From Methanofollis ethanolicus (GTDB lineage Archaea; Halobacteriota; Methanomicrobia; Methanomicrobiales; Methanofollaceae), in assembly GCF_001571385.1 (NCBI RefSeq), contig NZ_BCNW01000001.1, forward strand, positions 1,054,001 through 1,118,000: DNA of 64,000 nucleotides. Reading direction: 5' to 3'. Under the pieces are notes generated by a model. The model was not told where the DNA came from. It ran no database searches and was given only the letters and a program-made list of their open reading frames with translations. This document shows positions 16,013 through 26,071 of this stretch, piece after piece; within the stretch, counting starts at the first letter, position 1; each line of letters begins with the position of its first letter. Both the position numbers and the translations under genes were made by a program.

Positions 16013-19000
16013 TCATACCCCTATCGCCGCAAAATTCCCCTTCTCGTTCATGAAGATCCAGTAGCCCTCCTTCGGCCCCATGTAAGACACCAGGTTGCTC
16101 CCGGCGGTCACGGCCGGCCTGTACTCCTGTCTGATCCTGTCGAACCCGACAAGAGAGGACCATGCCCCGTCCACCGACTGCAACGTCTCCTCCACCGGTA
16201 CGGGGACGGTGTCCGAGAACCCGATCGCGTTCCATCCCGGTGTGAGGTGCTTCATCGGCGGCACCTGTCGCAGGTCGGGGTTGTACGTCAACCCGACGGC
16301 GGTGCTCTCATTTGCATAGATCCAGATCCCGTCCAGCACCTCGAGCCGGTCATCCGACTTGAGCACCCGCCAGCCGTCAGGCTGGGCGTACCCGAAGATC
16401 GAGTGACCCGCACAGTCCACCGCCTCGAAGACCGCCACCGTATCTGCGCCGGGCGCCAGCCGTTTCGGCACCGAGACGAAGTTCCAGCCGGCGAGCAGGG
16501 TGAGAGTATCGTAATCGTCGCCGCCCGCACCCACGACGACGACGCGCGTGAAGATGTTGTTCTCCTCATCTGCTTCCTCAACGGCGCCGTCGGGGTCGGC
16601 GATGACGGAGAGTTCGTAGACCCCTTCGGCCGCCGGTTTCCAGACGAAGGAGACATCCGCATGGTCCCCGGCCGCAAGCCCGGCCACCGTTTCGGTCGCG
16701 GCCTTCGCGCCGTCCAGTGCAAACGCGACGACAAATGCGTCGGCGTCCTTTCCTCCGCTGTTCTCGACCCGTGCCGTGACCGTCGCATTGACGCCCGGAT
16801 CGAGATCAGGCACCTCGATCCCGGTGACGAGGATGTCGGGCTCTCCGCTCCGGTCGATCACCACCCGGTCGAAGACCTCGCCGGGCGGGCGGATGCCGAG
16901 GACTTCCTTGTTGTCCTCGGAGACGTCTGCCACCGGTACGAACTCCATCGTCGCCGTTTCGTTCGCCGGGTCCACCGTCACCCGCGTATAGCCCAGCGTA
17001 AACTCCAGGCTGTTCTGGTACCCGATCTCTTTCTCCTCGGTGAGGGTGTACAGCGGGCCTCCGCCGGTCGCCGCGACGACGTACTGCGTGCCGTTCACCA
17101 GGTACCGCTGGTATGAATGGACATGCCCGTTGAAGACGACATCGACATCGTTCGCCTCGAATGTCGGCCCCCACAGAGTACGGAAGTTCTTCCATCCGCC
17201 CGGATGACTGGTTCCCGAACTGTACGGCGGGTGGTGGAAGGCGACGAACGTCCAGGACGCGGTGCTCTCCGCGAGGTCCGATGCCAGCCATGCCGTCTCT
17301 TCGTTCATCCTCGGCCCCACATCGTCGTTGGAGTCGAGCATGGCGACATGCACGTCGCCGCAGTCGAAGGAATACCACGAGGGAGCGCCGAATGCCGCCA
17401 TGTAACCCTCTGCATCGTCCAGGTAGTCGTGGTTCCCGCGTGTCGGGTACAGCGTCGTGTTCGCATACAGCGCCCGCCCGGATGCGAAGAACCGGTCCCA
17501 CTCTTCAAGGTTGTCCGGGTCGCCGACAGTGTCGCCGACATGGACCACGAAGGCGGCGTCCTGCTCCTCCGCGGCGATCCGGTCCGCGACGAGTTTGTGC
17601 CGCTCCAGCTGCGTGAAGTCGGATATCTGCTCCTGCGTATCGCCGTAGACGATGAAGGTGCACGGCCCGCTCTCCGGGAAGGTTCTGAAGGTCAAGTCCG
17701 CGGAGACGTTCCTGCCCGCGTGGACGCGGTAATGATAGCGCGTATCGGGCGCAAGGTCGGTGAGACTCACGTGCCTGAGCACCTCCTCGCCGGCGGCGGA
17801 GACATTGCGGTCGTACTTCCCGTGCTCGGTGAAGTACGCTTCAGCGGCGTACTCCACCATCCCGGCCGCCGGGATCTCAGTCTTCCAGTTGATCGTCGTC
17901 CCGTTCGTCGTCGTCCCGGTCAGGTACGGCCCCCACTGTACCTCCGGCACCGGCGGGAGGACCTCGTACTGGTCGACTGGCTCCGTCAGGGGATAATTAT
18001 CACGATCCGTCTCCGAGACGATGTAGGGGATGTCGCCGATACCGTCGCCGTTGGCATCGGTGCCGTTGTAGTCATCCCAGTAGTTACCCAGGTGTCCGGT
18101 GTACGGCGTGCTATTGTAAAGATATTCGATCGGCAGGGAGGCATTGACTGTTGTGGCCGATTTAGAACTCCTCCAATTGACTGTATTTCCAATAAAGGAG
18201 TTCATATAAATAATTTCCACACCCTGACATTTTAGGGTACTAAGACCGCCTCCGTTCTTTGTGAGGGTGTTGTTGGTGATGATGTCGCCGGATGTCTCGG
18301 CTAAGTAAATTGCATCTCCTCCGTTCTGTGTGAATAGATTGTCGGCAATGAGGGAGTTATGCGACTTTTCCATAAATATTCCGTTATACCCACAGGAGAT
18401 GTTGTTCGCTGAGATGGTTGCATTTCTGACATAACTGAAATAAATCTTCATCGGGTTTTTGCTCTTAGAGAATTCGTTCTCTCTAATTGTGACATTCCAG
18501 CACCCATTGCAATTGAGATCACAATACCCTTTTTTAGGCTGTCCTTCGTTTCCGAAACTATTTCTCACAAATGTCGTATTATTTGAATTTTTCAGAGATA
18601 CCCCGAAGGCCTCATGCTCTGAAAAAGAAACATTGTTTATGATGGTGCCATCTGAAGAGATGGACCACAGCCCATATTTTGAGTCGCCCCTCACGCTGCT
18701 GTCGGAGATGATGTTCTGATGCGAGTTCGTGATCTTGATCTCGGACTCTCCGTTGGAAGCCATCACGCATCTCCGGATTGTATTCTCATCCGCTTCATTC
18801 AGATCTATTCCAGAAAGCGAGTTCTCGCTCCCGGTACATCCTGCAATGACATTGCCTTTTGAAGCATTGAGGTAGATTCCGTATTGGGCGTTCCTCTCCC
18901 CAAAAGAGTCGGTGAGGGTGATGTTTTCTGTGCCCCTCAAGATAATTCCATGAAAATTGGACGAAGCAGTGACATCTGCAACCCGGCAATCCCGCACCCC

Positions 19001-20572
19001 GTCCAGGAGAAGCCCGGCCCCCTCGTTCATCGCCCCGGTCAGCGCAAACCCTTCGATGGTGACGTTATCGGCAGTCACGGCGATCACGTCGTCCTGGGTA
19101 TTCGCCGCCTTCACCGTCGTGGCTGCGGTGCCGTGCTCTGAGACGAGGGTCAGGCGTTTGCCGACATCGATGTTCTCGGTGTACGTCCCGTCCCTGACAA
19201 GGACGGTGTCCCCGGGATTGGCAGAGAGCACCGCTTCCTGAATGGTGGTGTAATCCCCGCTCCCGCCGATATCGACGACGATCGTTTTCGCCGGAGGAGG
19301 TGCCAGGGCAACCGTCACGGTCGTTGATCCCGAGACCCCGCCTGTCGTCGCCGTCACCGTCGCCGTCCCCTCTGCCAGCGCCGTGAAGAGCCCGGTGGCC
19401 GGGTCCACCGTCCCGACCGTCTCGTTGTCGCACGACCAGGAGACCGCGACGCCCTCCATCGGTCCGCCGTTCTGGTCCCTGGGCACGGCCGAAAACTGCT
19501 TCGTCTTCCCGACCACCGCCGTTGCATCCGCAGGATAGACCGAGATGGTGGTCAGCACCGGCCGCTCGCTCACTCTGATATATCCCTTCTTTGTCCAGGA
19601 CACCGTACCCTCCGCGGCCGTCACCGTGAGGGTGACATTATATGTGCCAGGTTTTTTGTACTCGTGCACCGGCCGCTCATCCGGCGAGACGGCGGTGTCG
19701 TCGCCGAAGTCCCACTGCCATCCGGTCGGTGTCGTCGCCGAGGTCTCGGGCGTGAAGGCCACGGTGAGGGGAGCATATCCTGAGGTCTGGTTCGCGGCGA
19801 AGGTGACCCTGAAGAGGGGCGCTGGGTCCTGCGAATGGATGATGACCCGGTCGATGTACTTTACCGACAGCCCGGTGGTCGCCGGGTACTCATCAACCTT
19901 GCCGGAGATGTAATAGTGCCAGTATTTCTCGTCCATGCACTCGTGCATGTCCCAGTTGCCGAAGACATGCCACCCCCACGGGTTGGTGGAGTCGTCGGCA
20001 AAGAAGATCAGGCGCATTCCTTCAAAATAGGTTGGGACATGTCCAAGGTCGGGCCGCCACCAAGTGATGACCATCGGCCCCTGCCTGGGATCGGGGTCGT
20101 AGACGTTCCGGTACCCGAAATTTTTGTACATTCCGTCTTCGGCCTTGATCGTGACTGTGTCGCCCGGGTTCATACCGCCGACCAGTTCGCAGAGATCTCT
20201 GACGTCGGTTCCCTTGACGGCGTGATAGTCCTTTTCAGGAATATTTCCACTCTCTGCTCTGTCCCATCTTAGGTCCTCGTCTTTCTCCCCGAGTTCGGGC
20301 CCCTGGTGATAGTAATGCGTCACCCCATCTCCCTGTACCGGGAGATTTTCCTCCATCCAGTGATAGTCGACTGTTTCCTGTGCAATCAACGTCTCGTCTA
20401 CGGCTAGTTTGGAAACCGTCACCTCTGTCGTTGGGGTTCCCGCCGAGACCGGCGCCACCAGGAGGAGGCCCAGGAGAACAAGGATAAGGAGGGGGGTGAT
20501 GCTTGCTTTTATCCTCGATTCAGATATTGATTCTTTGAATAATCTTGATTTGCTATTTTTTTCACTTTTCAT
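16013..20572 (-). CDS. Giant secreted protein with purple-acid-phosphatase-like metallophosphoesterase domain
   Basis: 1,519 residues. Signal peptide (about 24-44); WDMHE domain (about 50-255); PKD (255-340); BIG2 (340-420); NosD-type beta-helix (about 425-890); FN3-like plus metallophosphoesterase (about 900-1190); CARDB (about 1245-1345); C-terminal GWNFVS module (1350-1519). The phosphoesterase metal ligands are visible as YGDTQEQ (about 974), HVGDTVGD (about 1010), GNHDY (about 1044), FHHPPY and GHVHSY (about 1149), the order found in purple acid phosphatases, and nothing obvious is missing. It should act outside the cell, perhaps in phosphate scavenging or on surface polymers. TTTATAA (minus strand, 20621-20628) is the likely TATA box. 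Confidence 0.9.
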   Translation of the reverse strand: MKSEKNSKSRLFKESISESRIKASITPLLILVLLGLLLVAPVSAGTPTTEVTVSKLAVDETLIAQETVDYHWMEENLPVQGDGVTHYYHQGPELGEKDEDLRWDRAESGNIPEKDYHAVKGTDVRDLCELVGGMNPGDTVTIKAEDGMYKNFGYRNVYDPDPRQGPMVITWWRPDLGHVPTYFEGMRLIFFADDSTNPWGWHVFGNWDMHECMDEKYWHYYISGKVDEYPATTGLSVKYIDRVIIHSQDPAPLFRVTFAANQTSGYAPLTVAFTPETSATTPTGWQWDFGDDTAVSPDERPVHEYKKPGTYNVTLTVTAAEGTVSWTKKGYIRVSERPVLTTISVYPADATAVVGKTKQFSAVPRDQNGGPMEGVAVSWSCDNETVGTVDPATGLFTALAEGTATVTATTGGVSGSTTVTVALAPPPAKTIVVDIGGSGDYTTIQEAVLSANPGDTVLVRDGTYTENIDVGKRLTLVSEHGTAATTVKAANTQDDVIAVTADNVTIEGFALTGAMNEGAGLLLDGVRDCRVADVTASSNFHGIILRGTENITLTDSFGERNAQYGIYLNASKGNVIAGCTGSENSLSGIDLNEADENTIRRCVMASNGESEIKITNSHQNIISDSSVRGDSKYGLWSISSDGTIINNVSFSEHEAFGVSLKNSNNTTFVRNSFGNEGQPKKGYCDLNCNGCWNVTIRENEFSKSKNPMKIYFSYVRNATISANNISCGYNGIFMEKSHNSLIADNLFTQNGGDAIYLAETSGDIITNNTLTKNGGGLSTLKCQGVEIIYMNSFIGNTVNWRSSKSATTVNASLPIEYLYNSTPYTGHLGNYWDDYNGTDANGDGIGDIPYIVSETDRDNYPLTEPVDQYEVLPPVPEVQWGPYLTGTTTNGTTINWKTEIPAAGMVEYAAEAYFTEHGKYDRNVSAAGEEVLRHVSLTDLAPDTRYHYRVHAGRNVSADLTFRTFPESGPCTFIVYGDTQEQISDFTQLERHKLVADRIAAEEQDAAFVVHVGDTVGDPDNLEEWDRFFASGRALYANTTLYPTRGNHDYLDDAEGYMAAFGAPSWYSFDCGDVHVAMLDSNDDVGPRMNEETAWLASDLAESTASWTFVAFHHPPYSSGTSHPGGWKNFRTLWGPTFEANDVDVVFNGHVHSYQRYLVNGTQYVVAATGGGPLYTLTEEKEIGYQNSLEFTLGYTRVTVDPANETATMEFVPVADVSEDNKEVLGIRPPGEVFDRVVIDRSGEPDILVTGIEVPDLDPGVNATVTARVENSGGKDADAFVVAFALDGAKAATETVAGLAAGDHADVSFVWKPAAEGVYELSVIADPDGAVEEADEENNIFTRVVVVGAGGDDYDTLTLLAGWNFVSVPKRLAPGADTVAVFEAVDCAGHSIFGYAQPDGWRVLKSDDRLEVLDGIWIYANESTAVGLTYNPDLRQVPPMKHLTPGWNAIGFSDTVPVPVEETLQSVDGAWSSLVGFDRIRQEYRPAVTAGSNLVSYMGPKEGYWIFMNEKGNFAAIGV

Positions 20573-20923
20573 GCGATCTCATCCGGTAATATGTATATCG
20601 ATATCACCTCTCTGCCGGTATTATAAATTGGTTTTCATTATTCTGTTAATTATGTTAAACTGCCTTTGTTAATGTCTCGGGCATGAAGGCGGGCTGAAAA
20701 ACCGTGAAAAACGTGTGCGTTGCTTGAAAGTGGCGTGATGTCGGGATGAGTGCCTGAAAAAGGATTTTTCGCCCGCTCCTCTCCCCTCCGTCCGGGCATT
20801 TCTGGGGGATGGGGCCCTATCCGCCGATATGGGAGCGGATCCGGGATGCGCCCGTGATCAGAGAGAAAATGGGGTCGTATCTCGCTGTTTATGGGCTGGA
20901 TGGGGCAAAAAAGAGGAAAAAGA
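20573..20923. other. Intergenic region upstream of the giant phosphoesterase gene
   Basis: About 350 bases. The part next to 20572 is AT-rich and contains the TATA box TTTATAA of the minus-strand surface gene (20621-20628). The part next to leuS holds A-tracts (about 20909-20914 and beyond), which on the minus strand are T tracts suited to terminate leuS. No gene seen. Confidence 0.5.
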
Positions 20924-23716
20924 TTATTCGATCACGATCGCGGGCTTGAAGGGGAGGGCGGCGTCGGCCTTCGCCTCGCCGCTTCCCTCCGCGCTGAGGA
21001 CCTGCACCGGCACGCCGAACTCCCTCTCCAGGAACTCCTTTGCCGACATAAAGACCGCCATCTCGTCGACGCCGTGCGTCGCAATGCTCCTGACCAGTTC
21101 TGGCGGCAGGCGGTGGATGAACTTCGTCACCTGTTTCGCCGTGTTCACCGCCTCCTTGCCGCGGGCCCGCAGGCCCTCGTCGGCCATCACGAGCTTCACC
21201 GCATTGGTCCTGTCCTCGGCCGCCGCGATCATTGCGAAGACCTGCTCCTTCCAGGTCGGGGCGACATAGAGCCTGATCGCCTTCGGCTGGAGCTGGATCA
21301 ACTTCGTGATCGACTCCACGTCCTCGACAGTCCGTGCGAGGAGTTCCTCGGCAAGTTCAGCCTTCTCGTCGACCTTCGCAGTGTCGACCACAGGCCAGGG
21401 GGCGAAGGCCACGGGGCCGTCATTGCCCATCGCGTGCCAGAGTTCTTCGCAGGTGTACGGCACGATCGGGGCGAGCAACCGCACCCAGACAGAGCAGAGC
21501 TCCTGCACCGCCGCAGAACCCGGCGCGATCGTCGGCAGGCGCCTGCGGTACCACTTCAGGTCGGCCTCGATCCCGAAGAACGCCTCCTGGAGGGCCTGCC
21601 GCGTCTGGAAGTTCAGCATCGCTGCGGTGGCGTTCTCGATCCTGTGCTGCAGCCTGGAGATGAGCCAGCCGTCGATCTCGCGGCCGTCATTCTCCTCGAC
21701 CGCGAGCCCCTCGGAGACCGTGTTCCAGAACCGCTCGATCTGCTTCTTCGCGCCGATCACCAGTTCGTTCCGCCAGTCGAAGTCCTGCCACGGCTCGGCC
21801 GAACCGATCAGGAACATCCGCACCGTGTCAGGCCCGAACTCGTTCAGGGCATCCTCCAGCAGGACGACGTTCCCCTTCGACGAGGACATCTTCGCCCCGT
21901 TCAACAGGCCCATGCCGAAGATGACCATTCCCTGCGGCTGTTTGTCCGCCGGCATCACCGCGCGGTGGTGGAAGAGCTGGAAGGTGAGGTGGTTCGAGAT
22001 GAGGTCCTTTGCCGAGAACCGGTAGTCGTACGGGTACCAGTACAGGAACTCGGCCCTGATCGCGTCCAGAGTCTCCCTCGGCACCGTCGTCGGGTTGCCC
22101 GTGCCGTAAACGACGTACTCGAAGACCTCGGGCGTGAGCTTCTCCGCCTCGATCTTCTTCACGTGGTGGGCGATCGTGTAGAAGGCCATGTAGATCGTCG
22201 AGTCTGAGAGAGGCTCGATGATCCAGGCCGGGTCCCAGGGGAGCTTCGTCCCCAGGCCGACCCGGCGGGTGCAGGCCCAGTCCTTCAGCCAGTCCACCGT
22301 CCGGTGGAACTCGGCGCGGACCTCCGCGGGCACGACCTTCATCTCGTCGAGCTGCTCGTGCACCTCCGCCTTCCAGGCCGGGTCCGAGTACTGGAGGAAC
22401 CACTGGTCATGGAGGATCTTCACGTACACCCGGCCGCCGCACCGGCAGATCACCTGGCGGGTGTCGAAGTCGAACATCTCCTTCGAGCCATAGTTCTCGA
22501 CCATGATCGCGGCCACGTCGTCGCGGGCCTGCTTCACCGGCTTGCCGGCCTGGTCGCCGCAGTTCGCGAGAAGAGTGCCGCGGAGCACCTCGGCCGCGTA
22601 CACCTCGCGGGTCACATCGTCCATCCTCGGGTCGAGCTGGTTCCTGATCCCGGCCTTTTCGATGGCGTCCTTTGCCGGGAGTTTGCCATATCCCTCGGTC
22701 TTGATGATCGCGACCGGCGCGATCTCGGCGAAGCGCCCCTCCTCCTGGAGGTCGCGCAGGGCGATATAGTCGAAAGGTGCGTGGGCCGGCACGGACATCA
22801 CGAGACCTGAGCCCATGTCTGGGTCCACGAAGTCAGCGGGCAGCACGGGCACCGCCCCGCAGAGCGGGTGCGACGCCGTCGTCCCGACGATCTCCGTGCC
22901 CTTCACCGAGCCTGTGATCTTGACGGTGTGGTCCTGGAGTTCGAGTTTGTACGCCGCCTCGCGGGAGAGCACCCACGCCTCGCCGTCCACCGTCGCCCGC
23001 ACATAGGTGACGCCCGGGTTTGCCCAGAGGTTGGTCACGCCATAGACCGTCTCCGGCCGCAGGGTTGCGCACGGGATCTTTGCACCCTGCCACTCGAAGA
23101 CGACAAGGGTGAACTTCATGATCTCCGCCTTTTCGCCTTCGAGGAGGTCGTGGTCGCCCACAGGGTTGTCGCACGACGGGCAGTACTTCACCGGGTGGAC
23201 GCCCTTCACCACATGCTCGCCCTCGCGGAGGTGCTTGTACTGCCACTCGATGTACTTCGAATACTGCGGGTCCACGGTGATGAACCGGCGGCGCCAGTCG
23301 ATGGACAGGCCGCACCGGCGCATCAACCTCTCGTATTCCCCGGCAAAGTACCGGACGATCGTCATCGGGTCGTCGAACCTGTCGAGGACGTCCTGCGGCA
23401 CCCGGTACAGGTCGCGGTAGATCCGCACCGTCGAGGGGTCGTTCTTCGCGATCCGGCGCGAGATCCCGATCACCGGCGTGCCGGTGACATGGAAACCCAT
23501 CGGGAAGAGGACATTTTTGCCCTGCATCCTCCAGAAACGGGCGACCACGTCGGGTACGATATAGGTCCGCCCGTGCCCCACGTGCATGGCGCCGCTCGGG
23601 TACGGGAAGGCGACGTTCAGGTAGAACTTTTCCTTGTCGTCCGGGTTGGCCTCGAATGCCGCCGGCCATGTGTCCCGGTACTTCTCTTCCAGTTTCTGAA
23701 TATCCCATTCAGCCAC
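20924..23716 (-). CDS. leuS: Leucyl-tRNA synthetase
   Basis: 930 residues, archaeal/eukaryotic-type LeuRS. HIGH is HVGH (45-48) and KMSKS is KMSSSK (about 608-613). Between them lies the editing (CP1) domain with the threonine-rich VTNLWANPGVTYV and MSVPAHAPFDY segments. The C-terminal anticodon-binding and tail regions are complete. Translation starts at GTG 23716 with GGGAGTGAT just upstream, in the 26-base gap after the PIN-ATPase gene. It is the last gene of the operon 26866-20924. Confidence 0.97.
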   Translation of the reverse strand: MAEWDIQKLEEKYRDTWPAAFEANPDDKEKFYLNVAFPYPSGAMHVGHGRTYIVPDVVARFWRMQGKNVLFPMGFHVTGTPVIGISRRIAKNDPSTVRIYRDLYRVPQDVLDRFDDPMTIVRYFAGEYERLMRRCGLSIDWRRRFITVDPQYSKYIEWQYKHLREGEHVVKGVHPVKYCPSCDNPVGDHDLLEGEKAEIMKFTLVVFEWQGAKIPCATLRPETVYGVTNLWANPGVTYVRATVDGEAWVLSREAAYKLELQDHTVKITGSVKGTEIVGTTASHPLCGAVPVLPADFVDPDMGSGLVMSVPAHAPFDYIALRDLQEEGRFAEIAPVAIIKTEGYGKLPAKDAIEKAGIRNQLDPRMDDVTREVYAAEVLRGTLLANCGDQAGKPVKQARDDVAAIMVENYGSKEMFDFDTRQVICRCGGRVYVKILHDQWFLQYSDPAWKAEVHEQLDEMKVVPAEVRAEFHRTVDWLKDWACTRRVGLGTKLPWDPAWIIEPLSDSTIYMAFYTIAHHVKKIEAEKLTPEVFEYVVYGTGNPTTVPRETLDAIRAEFLYWYPYDYRFSAKDLISNHLTFQLFHHRAVMPADKQPQGMVIFGMGLLNGAKMSSSKGNVVLLEDALNEFGPDTVRMFLIGSAEPWQDFDWRNELVIGAKKQIERFWNTVSEGLAVEENDGREIDGWLISRLQHRIENATAAMLNFQTRQALQEAFFGIEADLKWYRRRLPTIAPGSAAVQELCSVWVRLLAPIVPYTCEELWHAMGNDGPVAFAPWPVVDTAKVDEKAELAEELLARTVEDVESITKLIQLQPKAIRLYVAPTWKEQVFAMIAAAEDRTNAVKLVMADEGLRARGKEAVNTAKQVTKFIHRLPPELVRSIATHGVDEMAVFMSAKEFLEREFGVPVQVLSAEGSGEAKADAALPFKPAIVIE

Positions 23717-23742
23717 GGTATATCACTCCCACGATACTCTTT

Positions 23743-25677
23743 TTATACAGGTCTCAGTCTGATGGCCTCACGGTCGTTGTACCTGCGGATCAGTTCCTGT
23801 GCGATGCTGCTGCTCTTTGCCAGGTCGATCTCGCCCTTCTCGTTTACTGTTGCAGTAAAGAGGTACTCTTTCCCGGCAAAAACATCGACGATCGCCTCCC
23901 TGAATTCGGGGGCGACCAGGGTGAGATGCTTCTTCTCGACGCGGAGGCACAGGCCCTCGCTCGCGGGTATTTCCTCGGCGGTCTCCTTCACCTCCGGGGG
24001 CGGGAGCTCGGAACGCGGCCTGATATCGATCCCGATGCCGATCTTGTTTACGATCCCGGCGATATTCTTGCCGCCCCTCCCGATGGCTGCAGGGACGTCC
24101 TTGTCCTCGATATAGGCGACGGCCTTCGTGTCGCTCTTCATGAAGACATCGATAGCCCCGGCGGTGAACCGGCCGAGTTCACGCTGGACCTCCCGCTCGG
24201 TGACCTCCCAGGCGGTCTCTTTCTCCTCGGCTTCGGGTTTTTCTTCGGCAACAGGCTCGGGGGCTTTCTCTTCCGCCTTCGCCTCGACCTTTTCCTCGAC
24301 CTTCTTCGCTGGTGCCTTCTTTTCGGCGCCGTTCCCTGTCGGCATCACGATCGTCTCGCCCTCGTACTTGAAGATCTCGAAGGCGATCCTGCCGGTCACC
24401 GCGTCGCGCACGGTCGTCACCGGCCTGATGTGCAGACCCGGGTCCATGCCCTCGGGCACCTTTATCGAGAAGCTGACATCGTAGACCCTGGTGATCTCGC
24501 CGTTGTCCACGTAGATGATGGTGTTTATGATCTGGGGCAGGACGCTCGGCTCGACCCGGCCGAAGAAACGCTGGATTGCGTCCTTCACCTCCATCGCATG
24601 GATCACGCCGACCATGCCGACGCCGGCAAGGCGCATGTCGGCAAAGACACGGAAGTCCTCGTTCTTCCGCAGTTCGTCGAAGACCACGTAGTCGGGCCGC
24701 ACGAGCAGAAGCACCTCGGCGGTGTTCTCCATGCTCCCTTCAAGGGCGGTGTACTGGGTGATGTTGTCAGGCACCTGGAGGTCGCGCGGGGCCTCCATCG
24801 TCTTGACGATAAACTCTTTATCGGCAAGGAAGGTGGCGACGCTCTGGGCGAGCGTGCTCTTCCCGGCACCCGGCGGCCCGGCAATGAGAACGCCCTGACG
24901 GACGCCCGTGATCCGCTCCTTGATCTGGTCTGCCATCGCGTAGTTTTCGAGTGCCACGTCACGGATCGGCCTGACCGCCGTAATCTCCATCCCGTCGGAG
25001 AAGGGCCGCCGGGCGATCGCGATCCTGATCGATCCGATCTGCACCACGGTGATGCCGCGGCGCTCGATCTCGATGAAACCGTCTGGGTCGCGCTTTGCCC
25101 GTTCCAGCACCTCCTGTGCCATGGTGCGGAGTTCGTACTCGTTCATCGGGCTGTCGCGGAGCTGGACCAGACGCAGGTCCTTCATCGTCCCTTTTCTTGC
25201 CATCGGCGGGACGCGCTCCTTAAGATGGACGGCGATCGTCTCCTCGTCGAAGTACTGATCGAGCATGAGAGGGGTACACTCCCCGACCTGGGGCTTCAGG
25301 TACATGACGTCGATCCCTTTCGCCTTCGCCACCTCTGACTGGACGACATCGCTCGTGACGAACCTTGCGTCATATTCGATGGCGACGTTCCTGATCAGGG
25401 CGTCGATCTCGCCGCCGCTTGCGAGTTTGACCTGGCTGAGGCTCGGGCGTTCCCCCACATATCGGAGTTCTATAGTCCCCTCGCCTGCCATTCTGGAGAG
25501 GTTCTGCAGTTCTGTCAGACCGGAGAAACCGATCTCGCGGCCCTGGTTTGCCTGGGCCTCGAGCTCAGCAACGACCGCTTCCGGAATGATTATTGTCGAC
25601 CCTGTATATTCACCGGTTTTTATCATCTGGGTGATGCGTCCGTCTATGACGACACTTGTATCAGGCACTATTTTCAT
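23743..25677 (-). CDS. PIN-domain ATPase with KH domain (PINA-like)
   Basis: 644 residues. The N-terminal PIN domain has acidic residues at VPDTSVVIDGR (4-14), GGEIDALI (88-95) and ARFVTSDVV (104-112). A PilT/VirB11-like ATPase core follows with Walker A GPPGAGKS (267-274), then an Ala/Glu/Lys-rich linker (about 455-500) and a KH-type GRGGKN loop (about 545). The Sulfolobus homologue, PINA, is a hexameric ATPase that interacts with Holliday-junction resolvase and promotes branch migration. It follows hisI by 27 bases and precedes leuS by 26. GGTGAA precedes the ATG. Confidence 0.92.
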   Translation of the reverse strand: MKIVPDTSVVIDGRITQMIKTGEYTGSTIIIPEAVVAELEAQANQGREIGFSGLTELQNLSRMAGEGTIELRYVGERPSLSQVKLASGGEIDALIRNVAIEYDARFVTSDVVQSEVAKAKGIDVMYLKPQVGECTPLMLDQYFDEETIAVHLKERVPPMARKGTMKDLRLVQLRDSPMNEYELRTMAQEVLERAKRDPDGFIEIERRGITVVQIGSIRIAIARRPFSDGMEITAVRPIRDVALENYAMADQIKERITGVRQGVLIAGPPGAGKSTLAQSVATFLADKEFIVKTMEAPRDLQVPDNITQYTALEGSMENTAEVLLLVRPDYVVFDELRKNEDFRVFADMRLAGVGMVGVIHAMEVKDAIQRFFGRVEPSVLPQIINTIIYVDNGEITRVYDVSFSIKVPEGMDPGLHIRPVTTVRDAVTGRIAFEIFKYEGETIVMPTGNGAEKKAPAKKVEEKVEAKAEEKAPEPVAEEKPEAEEKETAWEVTEREVQRELGRFTAGAIDVFMKSDTKAVAYIEDKDVPAAIGRGGKNIAGIVNKIGIGIDIRPRSELPPPEVKETAEEIPASEGLCLRVEKKHLTLVAPEFREAIVDVFAGKEYLFTATVNEKGEIDLAKSSSIAQELIRRYNDREAIRLRPV

Positions 25678-25704
25678 AAAAAATTCACCATATTCTACGT
25701 GTCT

Positions 25705-26067
25705 TTATCCTTTATTAGGATATACATCCGCAGGATCGAAGAGCGGCGCGGCGATCTCCCTCCCCTCGATCGTCCGGTAAAAACAGGAATAATGGCCGGT
25801 ATGGCAGGCCGCTCCCCTCTGCCTGACAAGGTACAGGAGGGCGTCCGCGTCGCAGTCGGCCCTGACCTCGACGACCTCCTGCACATTCCCGCTCTCCTCT
25901 CCCTTCTTCCAGATCTTCTGCCTGCTGCGCGACCAGTAGTGGGCAAAGCCCGTCTCCCCGGTCAGCCGCACCGCCTCCTCGTTTGCCCAGGCGAGCATCA
26001 GAACCTCTTTTGTCCCCGCGTCCTGCACCACGACCGGGACAAGGCCGTCTGCATAGTTCAGTTCCAT
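25705..26067 (-). CDS. hisI: Phosphoribosyl-AMP cyclohydrolase (histidine biosynthesis)
   Basis: About 120 residues, opening the purine ring of PR-AMP in histidine synthesis. The zinc/magnesium sites appear as [11 protein letters not shown] (Asp/Cys cluster) and [14 protein letters not shown], and the [16 protein letters not shown] loop is diagnostic. It is a stand-alone HisI without a fused HisE. The ATG at 26067 is chosen because GGAG lies nine bases upstream; a TTG at 26085 would overlap the preceding peptidase gene. Only five bases separate it from that gene. Confidence 0.96.
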   Translation of the reverse strand: MELNYADGLVPVVVQDAGTKEVLMLAWANEEAVRLTGETGFAHYWSRSRQKIWKKGEESGNVQEVVEVRADCDADALLYLVRQRGAACHTGHYSCFYRTIEGREIAAPLFDPADVYPNKG

Positions 26068-26071
26068 CACC

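Noticed and set aside
20891-22207. Arg/Asp-rich plus-strand frame opposite leuS
   Set aside because: Composition is the antisense of LeuRS, and LeuRS motifs are intact.
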